Source: CAVVEQ01 sp963806635
GTDB taxonomy: Bacteria > Chloroflexota > Anaerolineae > Anaerolineales > Anaerolineaceae
Direction of reading: 5' to 3'
Assembly: GCA_963806635.1 (NCBI GenBank)
Contig: CAWDZA010000002.1
Coordinates: forward strand, 1-64,000
DNA length: 64,000 bases
Shown one piece after another: positions 27,381 to 35,387 of the stretch; the stretch's first letter is position 1, and every line of letters begins with the position of its first letter. A program made the position numbers and the translations under genes. Under the pieces are notes generated by a model that saw nothing but the letters and a program-made list of their open reading frames with translations, ran no database searches and had not been told where the DNA came from.

Positions 27381-28439
27381 ATGCCCTCAGAACAAGATGT
27401 GATGAACGCGTTGAACACGGTGATGGACCCCGAGCTGGGGCGCAGCATCGTTGACCTGCAGATGATCAAAGACCTCGCCGTGGAACCAACCGGCAAGGTC
27501 TCCTTCACCATTGCCCTCACCATCCCCTCCTGCCCGCTGCGCGAGAAGATCCGCAACGATGCCGCAATGGCCGTGAAAGCGCTTGAAGGCGTGACCGATG
27601 TGGAGATCCACATGGGGGCGATGTCGGACGAGGAACGCAAGCAAGTACTGGGGAACAGCGGTCAGAACCTGCCCAAGCTCAACCAGTTCAATCACGTGGA
27701 TAACGTCATCGCCGTGATGAGCGGCAAGGGCGGGGTGGGAAAATCCTCGGTCGCGGCCATGCTGGCTGCCAGCCTGGCACGTGGCTGCCAGCGGGTGGGC
27801 ATCCTGGATGCCGATATCACCGGACCGAGCATCCCCAAGCTCTTCGGTCTGCCTGCCGGGGGCATCCGCTCCAGCGAGCAGGGCATCCTGCCGGCGGTCA
27901 CCGGGCTGGGCATCAAAGCCATTTCGATCAACCTGCTGGTGGAGGATGAGAACGCAGCGGTGATCTGGCGAGGGCCGATGATCTCGGGCGCCATCACCCA
28001 GTTCTGGACGGACGTGTTCTGGGGCAAGCTCGATTACCTGATCGTGGATATGCCCCCCGGCACCTCCGATGCAGCCCTGACGGTGATGCGCAGCCTGCCG
28101 GTAAGTGGCGTGATCATGGTCACTACGCCGCAGCAGCTCTCCGCCATGGTGGTGCGCAAGGCGGCTTCCATGCTCGATCAGCTCAACATCCCCGTGCTGG
28201 GGGTGGTGGAGAATATGAGTTACTACCCCTGCCCGGATTCCGGCAAGGAGCACGCCATCTTCGGACCGAGCCACTCGCAGGAGGTGGCCACCGCCTGCAA
28301 GGCAAGGGTGATCGCCCGGCTGCCGCTCGACCCGGCCCTTACGGAAATGGCGGATAACGGCCGCATCGAAGATTTCGTCCAAGGGGATATGGATAAAATG
28401 GTTTCAGAAATATTGAAGGAAAAGAAGACCGGGAAATAA
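27381..28439 (+). CDS. Mrp/NBP35 family iron-sulfur carrier ATPase
   Basis: 352 residues. An N-terminal MIP18/DUF59 domain (about 1-85, with SCPLREKI) is followed by a MinD-like P-loop ATPase: SGKGGVGKSS near 113, LDADITGPSIPKLFG near 137 and VDMPPGTSDA near 223. In most Mrp proteins a CxxC near the C-terminus binds the cluster; here it reads YYPCPDSG, so only one Cys of the pair is present, a variant that still occurs in the family. ATG 27381 follows TTGGAG. Role: Fe-S cluster delivery. Confidence 0.9.
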   Translation: MPSEQDVMNALNTVMDPELGRSIVDLQMIKDLAVEPTGKVSFTIALTIPSCPLREKIRNDAAMAVKALEGVTDVEIHMGAMSDEERKQVLGNSGQNLPKLNQFNHVDNVIAVMSGKGGVGKSSVAAMLAASLARGCQRVGILDADITGPSIPKLFGLPAGGIRSSEQGILPAVTGLGIKAISINLLVEDENAAVIWRGPMISGAITQFWTDVFWGKLDYLIVDMPPGTSDAALTVMRSLPVSGVIMVTTPQQLSAMVVRKAASMLDQLNIPVLGVVENMSYYPCPDSGKEHAIFGPSHSQEVATACKARVIARLPLDPALTEMADNGRIEDFVQGDMDKMVSEILKEKKTGK

Positions 28440-28483
28440 CGCAAATTAGGCGAAAACCACCGCATATACGCTAATTAATATCT

Positions 28484-28514
28484 ACCGGGTTGAATTCTTC
28501 AGCCCGGTTTTTAT
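28484..28514 (+). terminator. Rho-independent terminator
   Basis: ACCGGG (28484-28489) pairs with CCCGGT (28503-28508) followed by a T run. It lies between convergent Mrp and MBL genes and overlaps the last codon of the MBL gene. Confidence 0.7.
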
Positions 28515-29365
28515 TTATCAGGGAGGATCTCGGTCAGTTTGTATTCCCTGAGCCGTTCCGGCAGAAAGACAGCCGGAGCTCCGGGCAGGGATTCGACCAG
28601 GCGCTTGAAGCCGTTTCCATCAAACCGGGCAAGGGGCCGCCAAACTTTGCCGGTAGGCGCAAGTTGACCCCGCAGCGGAGAATCAAGCGGCGCGTTCATG
28701 TCATCGCAGTGAATGGGGATCAGTACGCGCGGGTGGTATGCGTCGATCAACTTCTGGAGATATGCCCTGTCATTCGCCACGGGATTCAGCGGGCTGGTGA
28801 GGAGGATATCGATCTGACCCACCCCGGTGGGCTCCAGGCAGGCTTCCGTCAGCAGCCTCACCCCGGTGCACTCCACCAGGAAGGAAAGCCCGTAATCCAT
28901 GGCGTAATCGCGGGCACGCAGGGGAGGGCTGAGGTCATGCTTGAGGGTCTGCATTCCGAACCCGGCCACCCACTGGTGCGGACGCTCCGCCAGCGCGGTG
29001 ACCCTCACCCCGCCCCGATGCACAACCGAACCGGGATGCATTTCAACGATCTGGCTCTCCTGCAGACCCTCAGCGCGCAGGATGCGGCAGGTGTTGGGGG
29101 AGCCATGCACCACTGCGCCGGTCTGGCGGGCGGCTTCAGCCGCATCCAGGAGATGGTCGAAATGGGAATGGGTGATGAAGATCGCATCCGCCCCGGGCAG
29201 GTGGCGGTGAACAATTTTCGGGTCAGAACGGATATTGGAGAAGAACATTCTCCGCAGGGGAACACGGCTGAGGTAGGGGTCAAAAATGATCCGCCGGCCG
29301 GGGCAGCCGAGGTCGATCCCGGCCACACCCAGCCAGCGGAGGGTGATCATTTCCAGGTCCCGCAT
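28511..29365 (-). CDS. MBL-fold metallo-hydrolase
   Basis: 284 residues. The metallo-beta-lactamase motif HSHFDH (THSHFDHL) is intact near residue 63; further His residues occur in VVHGSP and near PIHCDD. The open frame continues upstream past 29365 but its sequence there looks non-coding, and ATG 29365 begins MRDLEMITLRWLGVAGI, typical of UlaG-like MBL proteins; the internal ATG at 29350 is an alternative. Likely a phosphodiesterase or lactonase; substrate unknown. It lies about 20 bases after the DUF4013 gene. Confidence 0.8.
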   Translation of the reverse strand: MRDLEMITLRWLGVAGIDLGCPGRRIIFDPYLSRVPLRRMFFSNIRSDPKIVHRHLPGADAIFITHSHFDHLLDAAEAARQTGAVVHGSPNTCRILRAEGLQESQIVEMHPGSVVHRGGVRVTALAERPHQWVAGFGMQTLKHDLSPPLRARDYAMDYGLSFLVECTGVRLLTEACLEPTGVGQIDILLTSPLNPVANDRAYLQKLIDAYHPRVLIPIHCDDMNAPLDSPLRGQLAPTGKVWRPLARFDGNGFKRLVESLPGAPAVFLPERLREYKLTEILPDK

Positions 29366-29385
29366 TAGGGAACCAGAGATTACTG

Positions 29386-30108
29386 TTATTTCTTGACGAC
29401 AGCCTTCTTGGCAGTCACGGTTGGGGCGGCAAGTTTTTCCTCGCCCTCCACCCAGACCTGTCCGAGCACCGCGTAGCTGATCATGCCGATATAGAGAGCG
29501 ACGGCGATGATCACCAGGGGCACAAGGCAGAGCAGGATGACGGTGGAGAACACCACACTCAGGATCACTGCCAGCAGGGCATACACGCCGGCGACGATCA
29601 GGTAGACCACCAAGTAACCGGCGAAGTTGACCTTGAGATTCTCCCACCATTCCTTGAAGTGGAACGCGGCCCCGAAGCTATCCTTATCGATCATGTTAAG
29701 GATGGCCGGGAAGACAAAGATGGTTAGAGCGATTGCGAAGAGCCAGGTCAGCCAAGTTAAAATACCGCCGCTGATCCAGCCGATAACCGGGACGAGCGAC
29801 AGGGTGAAACTGATCAGGAATAGCAGCAACGCCGGCAGGTAGTAGATAATCATAACGGCCACCAGCTTGAGGCCATCCAGGATCATTTTGCCCCATTCGT
29901 CCCATTCCGGCAGATCGCCCAGGGTCTTTGTGACCATGACGTTCTTGGCGATGCGCATGTACCACCCGATGAGGAACAGGGCGGGGACTAGAAAGCCGCT
30001 GAAGATCAGGAACAGGGCGGCGATCAGGAATTTGGATACACCCTTTTTATCTTTAAAGGGGAACCCGAGAAGCGTTTGAAGCCCGAGAGTATTGAATGTT
30101 TTATCCAT
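29386..30108 (-). CDS. DUF4013 membrane protein
   Basis: 240 residues with about five to six hydrophobic helices, including the paired stretch MIIYYLPALLLFLISFTLSL. Family landmark: GWYMRIAKNVM followed by LPEWDEWGKMILDGLK, the W-D-W-G segment typical of DUF4013. The function is unknown. ATG 30108 follows GGAGG; the TTG four codons upstream is ignored. The tail is Lys-rich. It sits upstream of the MBL gene on the same strand. Confidence 0.82.
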   Translation of the reverse strand: MDKTFNTLGLQTLLGFPFKDKKGVSKFLIAALFLIFSGFLVPALFLIGWYMRIAKNVMVTKTLGDLPEWDEWGKMILDGLKLVAVMIIYYLPALLLFLISFTLSLVPVIGWISGGILTWLTWLFAIALTIFVFPAILNMIDKDSFGAAFHFKEWWENLKVNFAGYLVVYLIVAGVYALLAVILSVVFSTVILLCLVPLVIIAVALYIGMISYAVLGQVWVEGEEKLAAPTVTAKKAVVKK

Positions 30109-30261
30109 ATTTACCTCCAATTATGATTATAGTGGTTCCTGGCGGAATTACCATACCAGTTTCATATACGCGGAACAATGAAAAAGGTTGCGGGGAGGGG
30201 TTGAGGGGTTGAATCGGTAAAAAGTTGATTGGTTGATTGGGCGGAAAGAAGTGTGGAAATT

Positions 30262-31083
30262 CTAGCGATTCCCGGCCAGGGCGTGCTGCGTGACCGGTAC
30301 GGCTGCCAGCACCGGATTGACCAAATAGCGCACAAGCTGGGAACAGCGGCGGATGTTTTCAGCCCCCAGATCGTCGAGCATCGGTTCAAGCCAGGCCTGA
30401 TAGGAGCGGACGGCCAGGTAGATCGGTTTGCCGGTCGCAGGAAAGCTGGCTCTCAACCCGCGAAGCAGCTCGGGGAAATCCTCCGCGGAGGGATGAAAGA
30501 TTGGCAGCAGAAAGTTCCCCCGCGGACCACCGAGCACCCGCGCGAAGGCGGCCAGTTCCCCTTTGCGTCGCACCAGAAAACCTTTTGGCAAGCCGGTGGG
30601 CAGCGGCTCGGCGCTTTGCGCCAGGGGTGGAACGACCGATGAATAAAGGTTGCGTACTGCCACCTCATCACGGGAGGTGACCGCCTGCCAGCCGATTTGA
30701 CCTTTTGAGGGCGGGAGCAGCTTCCAGACAGATTGCCATCCAAAAATGGAAAACCCCGCTTTGCGCAGACAGGGGTAGGCAGGGTGGTTATCTTCGGCAT
30801 CTGCGATGATGCTCATCGCCCCCAGGTAGCCGGCCTGGCTGATCAACTCATCCAGCAGGTCGGTGAGGATCGGTCCGCAGGCAGCGGATTCCGGCATCAG
30901 GAAGGTCAGGTAGGCAGGGCGCTCGTTGATGATGTGGGTGATCTGGCCGATCAGCTGCGTGCCGTCATCCCCGGAAGCCACCAGGGTGGTGTTTCCGCGG
31001 GCGGGGTGCATCTGGGACAGCATGGCTCGCATCCCCGCCGGGTTGCCGCGGGTCAATTCCAGGGCGGTATCCAACCCCATCAC
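30262..31083 (-). CDS. GNAT-like acetyltransferase
   Basis: 273 residues built from what look like two GNAT-type halves: the N-terminal half has LTFLMPESAACGPILTDLLD and AYPCLRKAGFSIFGW (an acceptor-domain pattern), the C-terminal half FLVRRKGELAAFARVL. The acetyl-CoA motif R/Q-x-x-G-x-G/A is not obvious, so activity is uncertain. Coding-like sequence (IHSLGLDDISSLVRNQKEV) continues in frame upstream to about 31143 without an ATG, so the true start may lie there at a weak codon. It is 56 bases after pdxT in the same direction. Confidence 0.65.
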   Translation of the reverse strand: MMGLDTALELTRGNPAGMRAMLSQMHPARGNTTLVASGDDGTQLIGQITHIINERPAYLTFLMPESAACGPILTDLLDELISQAGYLGAMSIIADAEDNHPAYPCLRKAGFSIFGWQSVWKLLPPSKGQIGWQAVTSRDEVAVRNLYSSVVPPLAQSAEPLPTGLPKGFLVRRKGELAAFARVLGGPRGNFLLPIFHPSAEDFPELLRGLRASFPATGKPIYLAVRSYQAWLEPMLDDLGAENIRRCSQLVRYLVNPVLAAVPVTQHALAGNR

Positions 31084-31139
31084 CTCTTTCTGGTTCCTGA
31101 CGAGGCTTGAAATATCGTCCAGTCCCAGGGAGTGGATAT

Positions 31140-31718
31140 TTATTTTGTCATCTCCAGGAAAAAGCGGTGAAAACGCGTATCGGCGGTTAATTCAGGATGA
31201 AAGGATGTGGCCAGCAGTTTACCCTGACGGGCGGCGACGATGCGTCCATCCGGGAGGGTGGATAGCACCTCCGCAGGCGGCTGCACTGCGGAAATGACCG
31301 GTCCGCGGATGAACACGGTTTTGAATGGTGCAATGGTCGGGTCTACCGCCGCCAGGGCGGGGATATCCAGCTCCGCCTCGAAGCTATCCACCTGGCGCCC
31401 GAAGGCGTTGCGCTGGATGGTGATGTTCATCAGGTTCAGCAGCGGTTGGTTTAACCCGGGTGTGTTGGAGAGGAAGATTGCCCCGGCGCAGGTACCCCAC
31501 ATGGCGCGGCGCGTGCCGAAATCCCGCAGTGGATCCATCAGACCATACGCGACCGCGAGTTTGCCGATGGTGGTGGATTCTCCGCCAGGGAGGATCAATC
31601 CATCCAGCCCTTCCAGCTCCTCCGGCAGGCGCACCTGCGCGGTTTGAATGCCCAGGGATTCGAGCACCACCTGGTGCTCGTGAAAATCCCCCTGCAGGGC
31701 AAGAACTCCGATCTTCAT
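31140..31718 (-). CDS. pdxT: Pyridoxal 5'-phosphate synthase glutaminase subunit PdxT
   Basis: 192 residues. Class I glutamine amidotransferase of the DXP-independent vitamin B6 pathway; it releases ammonia from glutamine and passes it to PdxS. Triad: Cys in GTCAGAIF (about 78), His in TSFHPEL (about 172) and Glu two residues on. LPGGESTTIGKL (about 43-54) is the PdxT-specific oxyanion loop. It follows pdxS by 18 bases on the same strand. Confidence 0.96.
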   Translation of the reverse strand: MKIGVLALQGDFHEHQVVLESLGIQTAQVRLPEELEGLDGLILPGGESTTIGKLAVAYGLMDPLRDFGTRRAMWGTCAGAIFLSNTPGLNQPLLNLMNITIQRNAFGRQVDSFEAELDIPALAAVDPTIAPFKTVFIRGPVISAVQPPAEVLSTLPDGRIVAARQGKLLATSFHPELTADTRFHRFFLEMTK

Positions 31719-31736
31719 AATTGAAAACCGAAGGAT

Positions 31737-32627
31737 TTACCAGCCGCGCCCGGCGATCTTTTCTTCCTCGGGCATTTTCTCGACTGAGCGGCCCACCATC
31801 GGTTCGCCGAGATCCTTGCTGACCTCCGCCAGAATGGAGGCATCCCGGAAATGGGTGGTGGCTTTGACGATCGCCACCGCGCGTTTGGCGGGGTCGCCGC
31901 TTTTGAAGATGCCTGAGCCGACGAAGACGCCATCCACCCCGAGCTGCATCATCAGGGCAGCGTCTGCAGGGGTGGCTATACCGCCAGCGGCAAAGTTGAC
32001 CACCGGCATGCGTCCCAGCCGGCGTGTTTCCAGGCAAAGCTCATAGGGCGCGCCAATGGTCTTGGCAAAAGCCATCACTTCTTCTTCGGGCATGTTCTGC
32101 AGCAGGCGGATCTCGCCCAGCACCTGGCGGCAATGGCGCACAGCTTCGACCACGTCGCCGGTGCCAGCCTCGCCCTTGGTGCGGATCATGGCGGCGCCTT
32201 CCCCCACCCGGCGCAGGGCTTCCCCCAGGTTGCGGCAGCCGCACACGAAGGGGACTTTGAAATCGTGCTTGTTAATGTGATGGGCTTCATCCGCGGGGGT
32301 GAGCACTTCGGATTCGTCGATGTAATCCACGCCAATGGCTTCCAGTATCTGGGCTTCCGCGAAGTGCCCGATGCGGCATTTCGCCATCACCGGGATCGTA
32401 ACGGTATCCATGATCTTCTGGATCAGCCCGGGGTCTGACATCCGTGCCACGCCGCCCGAAGCGCGGATATCCGCCGGGACGCGCTCGAGCGCCATCACGG
32501 CGCATGCGCCTGCATCCTCGGCGATCTTGGCGTGCTCGGGGGTGACCACATCCATGATCACGCCGCCCTTCAGCATCTGTGCCAGGCCTTTTTTGACGGC
32601 AAAGGAGCCGGTAACTTGATCGGACAT
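31737..32627 (-). CDS. pdxS: Pyridoxal 5'-phosphate synthase lyase subunit PdxS
   Basis: 296 residues, usual length. It combines ribose 5-phosphate, glyceraldehyde 3-phosphate and ammonia into PLP. Landmarks: GGVIMDVVTPEHAKIAEDAG near the N-terminus, DYIDESEVLTPAD (about 102-114), the Lys of HKDFKVPFVCGCRNLGEA, VVNFAAGGIATPADAALMMQ (about 205-224) and GVFVGSGIFKS. Operon order pdxS-pdxT-GNAT on the minus strand. Confidence 0.97.
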   Translation of the reverse strand: MSDQVTGSFAVKKGLAQMLKGGVIMDVVTPEHAKIAEDAGACAVMALERVPADIRASGGVARMSDPGLIQKIMDTVTIPVMAKCRIGHFAEAQILEAIGVDYIDESEVLTPADEAHHINKHDFKVPFVCGCRNLGEALRRVGEGAAMIRTKGEAGTGDVVEAVRHCRQVLGEIRLLQNMPEEEVMAFAKTIGAPYELCLETRRLGRMPVVNFAAGGIATPADAALMMQLGVDGVFVGSGIFKSGDPAKRAVAIVKATTHFRDASILAEVSKDLGEPMVGRSVEKMPEEEKIAGRGW

Positions 32628-32765
32628 AAACCTACCTCCTGAAATTTACTGCAGGGGAATTTTACCACTTTGGACAGCGCGATATGGAGTCTGCGGGCTT
32701 ATCTACAATCGAATCGGAAACTGCATGATAAAATGATGGGACAAAACCAACGTAGGAGGGCAACT

Positions 32766-33089
32766 ATGAATTCCCAACCAGTCGATCCCGCGGGCGTTCC
32801 GAATCAACCGATAGCTCCACCCCAAAAGAGCGATTCAAAACGGACCATGGCGATCATCGGTTTCATTTTGGGTATTGTGAGCCTATTTTCCTGGCTCCTA
32901 CCCATCTGTGGTTTTCCGATTGCGATCGCCGCGGTGATCCTTTCCGCGTTGGGAATAAATTCTTCCAAGGGCGGCCTGGCGATCGCCGGTGTGATCATGG
33001 GGGGTATTGCCATCTTACTCGCCCTACTCAACAGCGTCCTGGGCATGTTCCTCGGGTTGACCGGTTATTTTGGCGATTTTGGTTTTTAA
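32766..33089 (+). CDS. Small membrane protein, DUF4190-like
   Basis: 107 residues: a Pro/Gln-rich cytoplasmic N-terminus (about 1-28) followed by two helix pairs (about 29-60 and 65-100). IIGFILGIVSL ... IAAVILSALGI ... LAIAGVIMGGIAILLALL resembles DUF4190-type proteins, with repeated G-rich helices; a similar protein is encoded at 43986. Function unknown. ATG 32766 follows AGGAGGG; the earlier in-frame TTG at 32670 has no ribosome site. Confidence 0.75.
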   Translation: MNSQPVDPAGVPNQPIAPPQKSDSKRTMAIIGFILGIVSLFSWLLPICGFPIAIAAVILSALGINSSKGGLAIAGVIMGGIAILLALLNSVLGMFLGLTGYFGDFGF

Positions 33090-33130
33090 AAACAACCGAA
33101 CGCCAAACTCGTAGTCATTAAATTCATAAA

Positions 33131-33161
33131 AAACCTCCCCGCGTCCGCTGCGGGGAGGTTT
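33131..33161. terminator. Bidirectional terminator
   Basis: AAACCTCCCCG (33131-33141) pairs with CGGGGAGGTTT (33151-33161), 11 bp perfect, between convergent genes. Confidence 0.85.
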
Positions 33162-33178
33162 GGTTTCCAGGAAAAGAC

Positions 33179-33670
33179 CTAGAATATCTCAAACCGTTCC
33201 TTTGGCGTGCCGCACAGGGGGCACTTATCTGGTGCGGAACCTTTTTCGATATACCCGCACACCGGGCAGAGGTAGTAGTCGAAGGTGCCGCCCTTCTGCA
33301 GGTCGGCGATCATTTCGCGGTAGAGCTTTTCATGCACCACTTCAGCATCCATGGCTTTCTTGAAGGAATGGATGGCAGCTTTATCGCCTTCCGCTTCCGC
33401 GTCCTTGACGAAATCAGGGTACATGGAGGTGTGCTCGTAATGCTCGCCACCCGCCGCTTCTTGCAGATTTTCCGCAGTTGTCTTGATCCCGCCCATGGTG
33501 CGCAGATGCGACATGGCGTGGATCGTTTCGGCTGCTGCGGCGGCGCGAAAGAGCTTGGCTGCCTGGGAAAAGCCTTCCTTATCCGCTTTTTCGGCAAACG
33601 CCAGGTACTTGCGGTTCGCCTGGGATTCCCCCGCGAAAGCGCCCTGCAGTCCTTCCATTGACTTTGACAT
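33179..33670 (-). CDS. Rubrerythrin
   Basis: 163 residues: an N-terminal ferritin-like di-iron domain (E-rich helices; EAETIHAMSH-type motif at AAAAAETIHAMSHL, AEVVHEKLYREM) and a C-terminal rubredoxin-like iron site with two CxxC motifs (CPVCG and CPLCG, about 137 and 152). Rubrerythrins reduce hydrogen peroxide in anaerobes. ATG 33670 (MSKSMEG) is chosen because GGAGG lies 6 bases before it; the frame is open further upstream. Promoter region not clear. Confidence 0.95.
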   Translation of the reverse strand: MSKSMEGLQGAFAGESQANRKYLAFAEKADKEGFSQAAKLFRAAAAAETIHAMSHLRTMGGIKTTAENLQEAAGGEHYEHTSMYPDFVKDAEAEGDKAAIHSFKKAMDAEVVHEKLYREMIADLQKGGTFDYYLCPVCGYIEKGSAPDKCPLCGTPKERFEIF

Positions 33671-33789
33671 AAGAGCCTCCATTTTTTGAGATTGAATAAT
33701 TATATCCAATCCTGGAAGAAGTTATCCAATCGCTGCAGCGAACCTGCGTGTTTAAATTATTTTAAAGCCTGGAAATGACTTCTACACCC

Positions 33790-33857
33790 TTGACATTGCT
33801 TAAATGCGAGATACAATAATACAAAAGTACAATGATACAATAATACAAACATACAAT
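33790..33857 (+). promoter_or_regulatory. Promoter followed by six tandem 8-bp TACAAW repeats
   Basis: TTGACA (33790-33795), 16-base spacer, TACAAT (33812-33817) is a good sigma70 promoter. The -10 hexamer is itself the first of six units with strict 8-bp period: TACAAT, TACAAA, TACAAT, TACAAT, TACAAA, TACAAT at 33812, 33820, 33828, 33836, 33844 and 33852. They run through the expected transcription start into the leader of the GntR gene. A cooperative operator for that regulator is the simplest reading. Confidence 0.65.
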
Positions 33858-33877
33858 CTGAAAGGAGGACCTATGGG

Positions 33878-34276
33878 GTGACAAATCTCGATATCACGAT
33901 CGACCTACGCAGCGATGTTCCCGCTTATGTCCAGATCATAGAGAGCATCCAGCGCCTGGCGGCCAGCGGAGCGCTTGAACCCGGCGATCAGCTCCCCACC
34001 GTTCGGCAATTGGCAGCCGACCTGAGGGTCAATTTCAACACCGTGGCGCGCGCCTACCGGATGCTGGATGACGCCGGAGTGATCTCCACCCAGCATGGGC
34101 GGGGTACCTATGTTGTAAAACAACCCAGTAAGGAAGCCCTGGGCAGGCTGAGAACCGAGGTTCTGGAGAACCTGGTTCACCGCTTCCTGGTGGAAATGCA
34201 GCGGCTGGATTTTGTTCACGAGGAGGTCCTGGAAGAGATCGATAAACAATTCCGCGCTAAAAAGCGTGGTGAATAA
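33878..34276 (+). CDS. GntR family regulator, YtrA subfamily
   Basis: 132 residues, the short YtrA type: winged helix (PAYVQIIESIQRLAASGAL, LPTVRQLAADLRVNFNTVARAYRML, GVISTQHGRGTYV, about 11-85) and only a short helical C-terminal dimerisation part. YtrA proteins usually repress their own operon. The start is GTG 33878 after AAAGGAGG. An ATG at 33873 overlaps it but gives only ATG-GGG-TGA, a two-codon ORF ending across the GTG. The SPFH gene follows by 35 bases. Confidence 0.88.
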   Translation: MTNLDITIDLRSDVPAYVQIIESIQRLAASGALEPGDQLPTVRQLAADLRVNFNTVARAYRMLDDAGVISTQHGRGTYVVKQPSKEALGRLRTEVLENLVHRFLVEMQRLDFVHEEVLEEIDKQFRAKKRGE

Positions 34277-34311
34277 AAATATGATTTCAAGGCGATAAAT
34301 TGGAGGCAATA

Positions 34312-35289
34312 ATGAAAAACACAACATACTCAAGTAATTCAGCCATCGTAAATAATTCGAACCAGGGCTCTCATATCAGCGGGATCAGCACTTTCATGTT
34401 CATCGTAGCCCTGGTCATCGGTTTCGCGGGCGGCTTAATGATGTTCAACAGCGGGGTACCCTTTGGTTATATTCTGCTGTATTTCGGGTTCTGGTTCTTT
34501 ATTGGCGTGATCTTTATGTACAGTTTGCGGGTTGCGCAACAGTGGGAAAAAGGCGTTCTTTTACGCCTGGGGAAATTCCGTGGGTTGCGCGGACCAGGTG
34601 TTTTCTGGGTGATGCCTTTTATTGATTCTGTACCTGCCTGGATCGATCAGCGCGTGAAGGTGACTCCATACAGTGCAGAAAAAACCCTCACCAAGGATAC
34701 CGTGCCTGTGAATGTCGACGCGGTCCTTTTCTGGGTCATCTGGGACGCGGAGAAAGCAGCCCTGGAGGTGGAGGATTACCGCACCGCCATTACCTGGGCG
34801 GCGCAAACCGCCCTGCGCGACCTGATCGGCCAAATGGCGTTGGCGGATATCCTCCTCGGGCGTTCCATTATGGATGCCGAGCTGCAGAAGATCATCGACC
34901 AGCGCACCACGCCCTGGGGGATCACGGTGCAATCCGTCGAGATCCGGGATGTGGTCATCCCGGCGGATTTGGAAGACGCGATGAGCCGCCAGGCACAGGC
35001 CGAGCGCGAACGCCAGGCGCGCGTCATCCTGGGCGAATCCGAAAAACAGATCGCCGAGAATTTCGCCAAAGCGGCGGAATCCTATCAAAACAATCCCGTT
35101 GCCCTGCACCTGCGCGCCATGAATATGCTCTATGAGGGTTTGAAGGAAAAAGGCGCCCTGGTGATCGTGCCTTCCAGCGCGGTCGAATCCATGAATTTGG
35201 GAGGATTAAGTGGAATGATCGCCTTGTCGTCCGCCGCACCCAAGTTGGTGGAGGAAGCCAATAAGAACAAGGCTGTTCCCAAGAAATAA
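34312..35289 (+). CDS. SPFH/Band 7 (slipin-like) membrane protein
   Basis: 325 residues: two N-terminal membrane helices (about 25-45 and 50-70), then an SPFH domain with QQWEKGVLLRLGKFRGLRGPGVFWV (shown here by its flanks QQWEKGV and GPGVFWV), VDQRV-type segment IDQRVKVTPY, and DAMSRQAQAERERQARVI, the helical region typical of slipins/stomatins. These proteins form membrane scaffolds and often accompany NfeD proteases, but none is present. ATG 34312 follows GGAGG. It is co-transcribed with the GntR gene. Confidence 0.9.
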   Translation: MKNTTYSSNSAIVNNSNQGSHISGISTFMFIVALVIGFAGGLMMFNSGVPFGYILLYFGFWFFIGVIFMYSLRVAQQWEKGVLLRLGKFRGLRGPGVFWVMPFIDSVPAWIDQRVKVTPYSAEKTLTKDTVPVNVDAVLFWVIWDAEKAALEVEDYRTAITWAAQTALRDLIGQMALADILLGRSIMDAELQKIIDQRTTPWGITVQSVEIRDVVIPADLEDAMSRQAQAERERQARVILGESEKQIAENFAKAAESYQNNPVALHLRAMNMLYEGLKEKGALVIVPSSAVESMNLGGLSGMIALSSAAPKLVEEANKNKAVPKK

Positions 35290-35387
35290 ACGGGTTTCGC
35301 ATTTGATCGTTCGCGCCGGTGGGGGTTCACCCCGCCGGCATAATGAATAATGGAATGAATCTTGAAAAAATTAAATTGAGGAAATAA

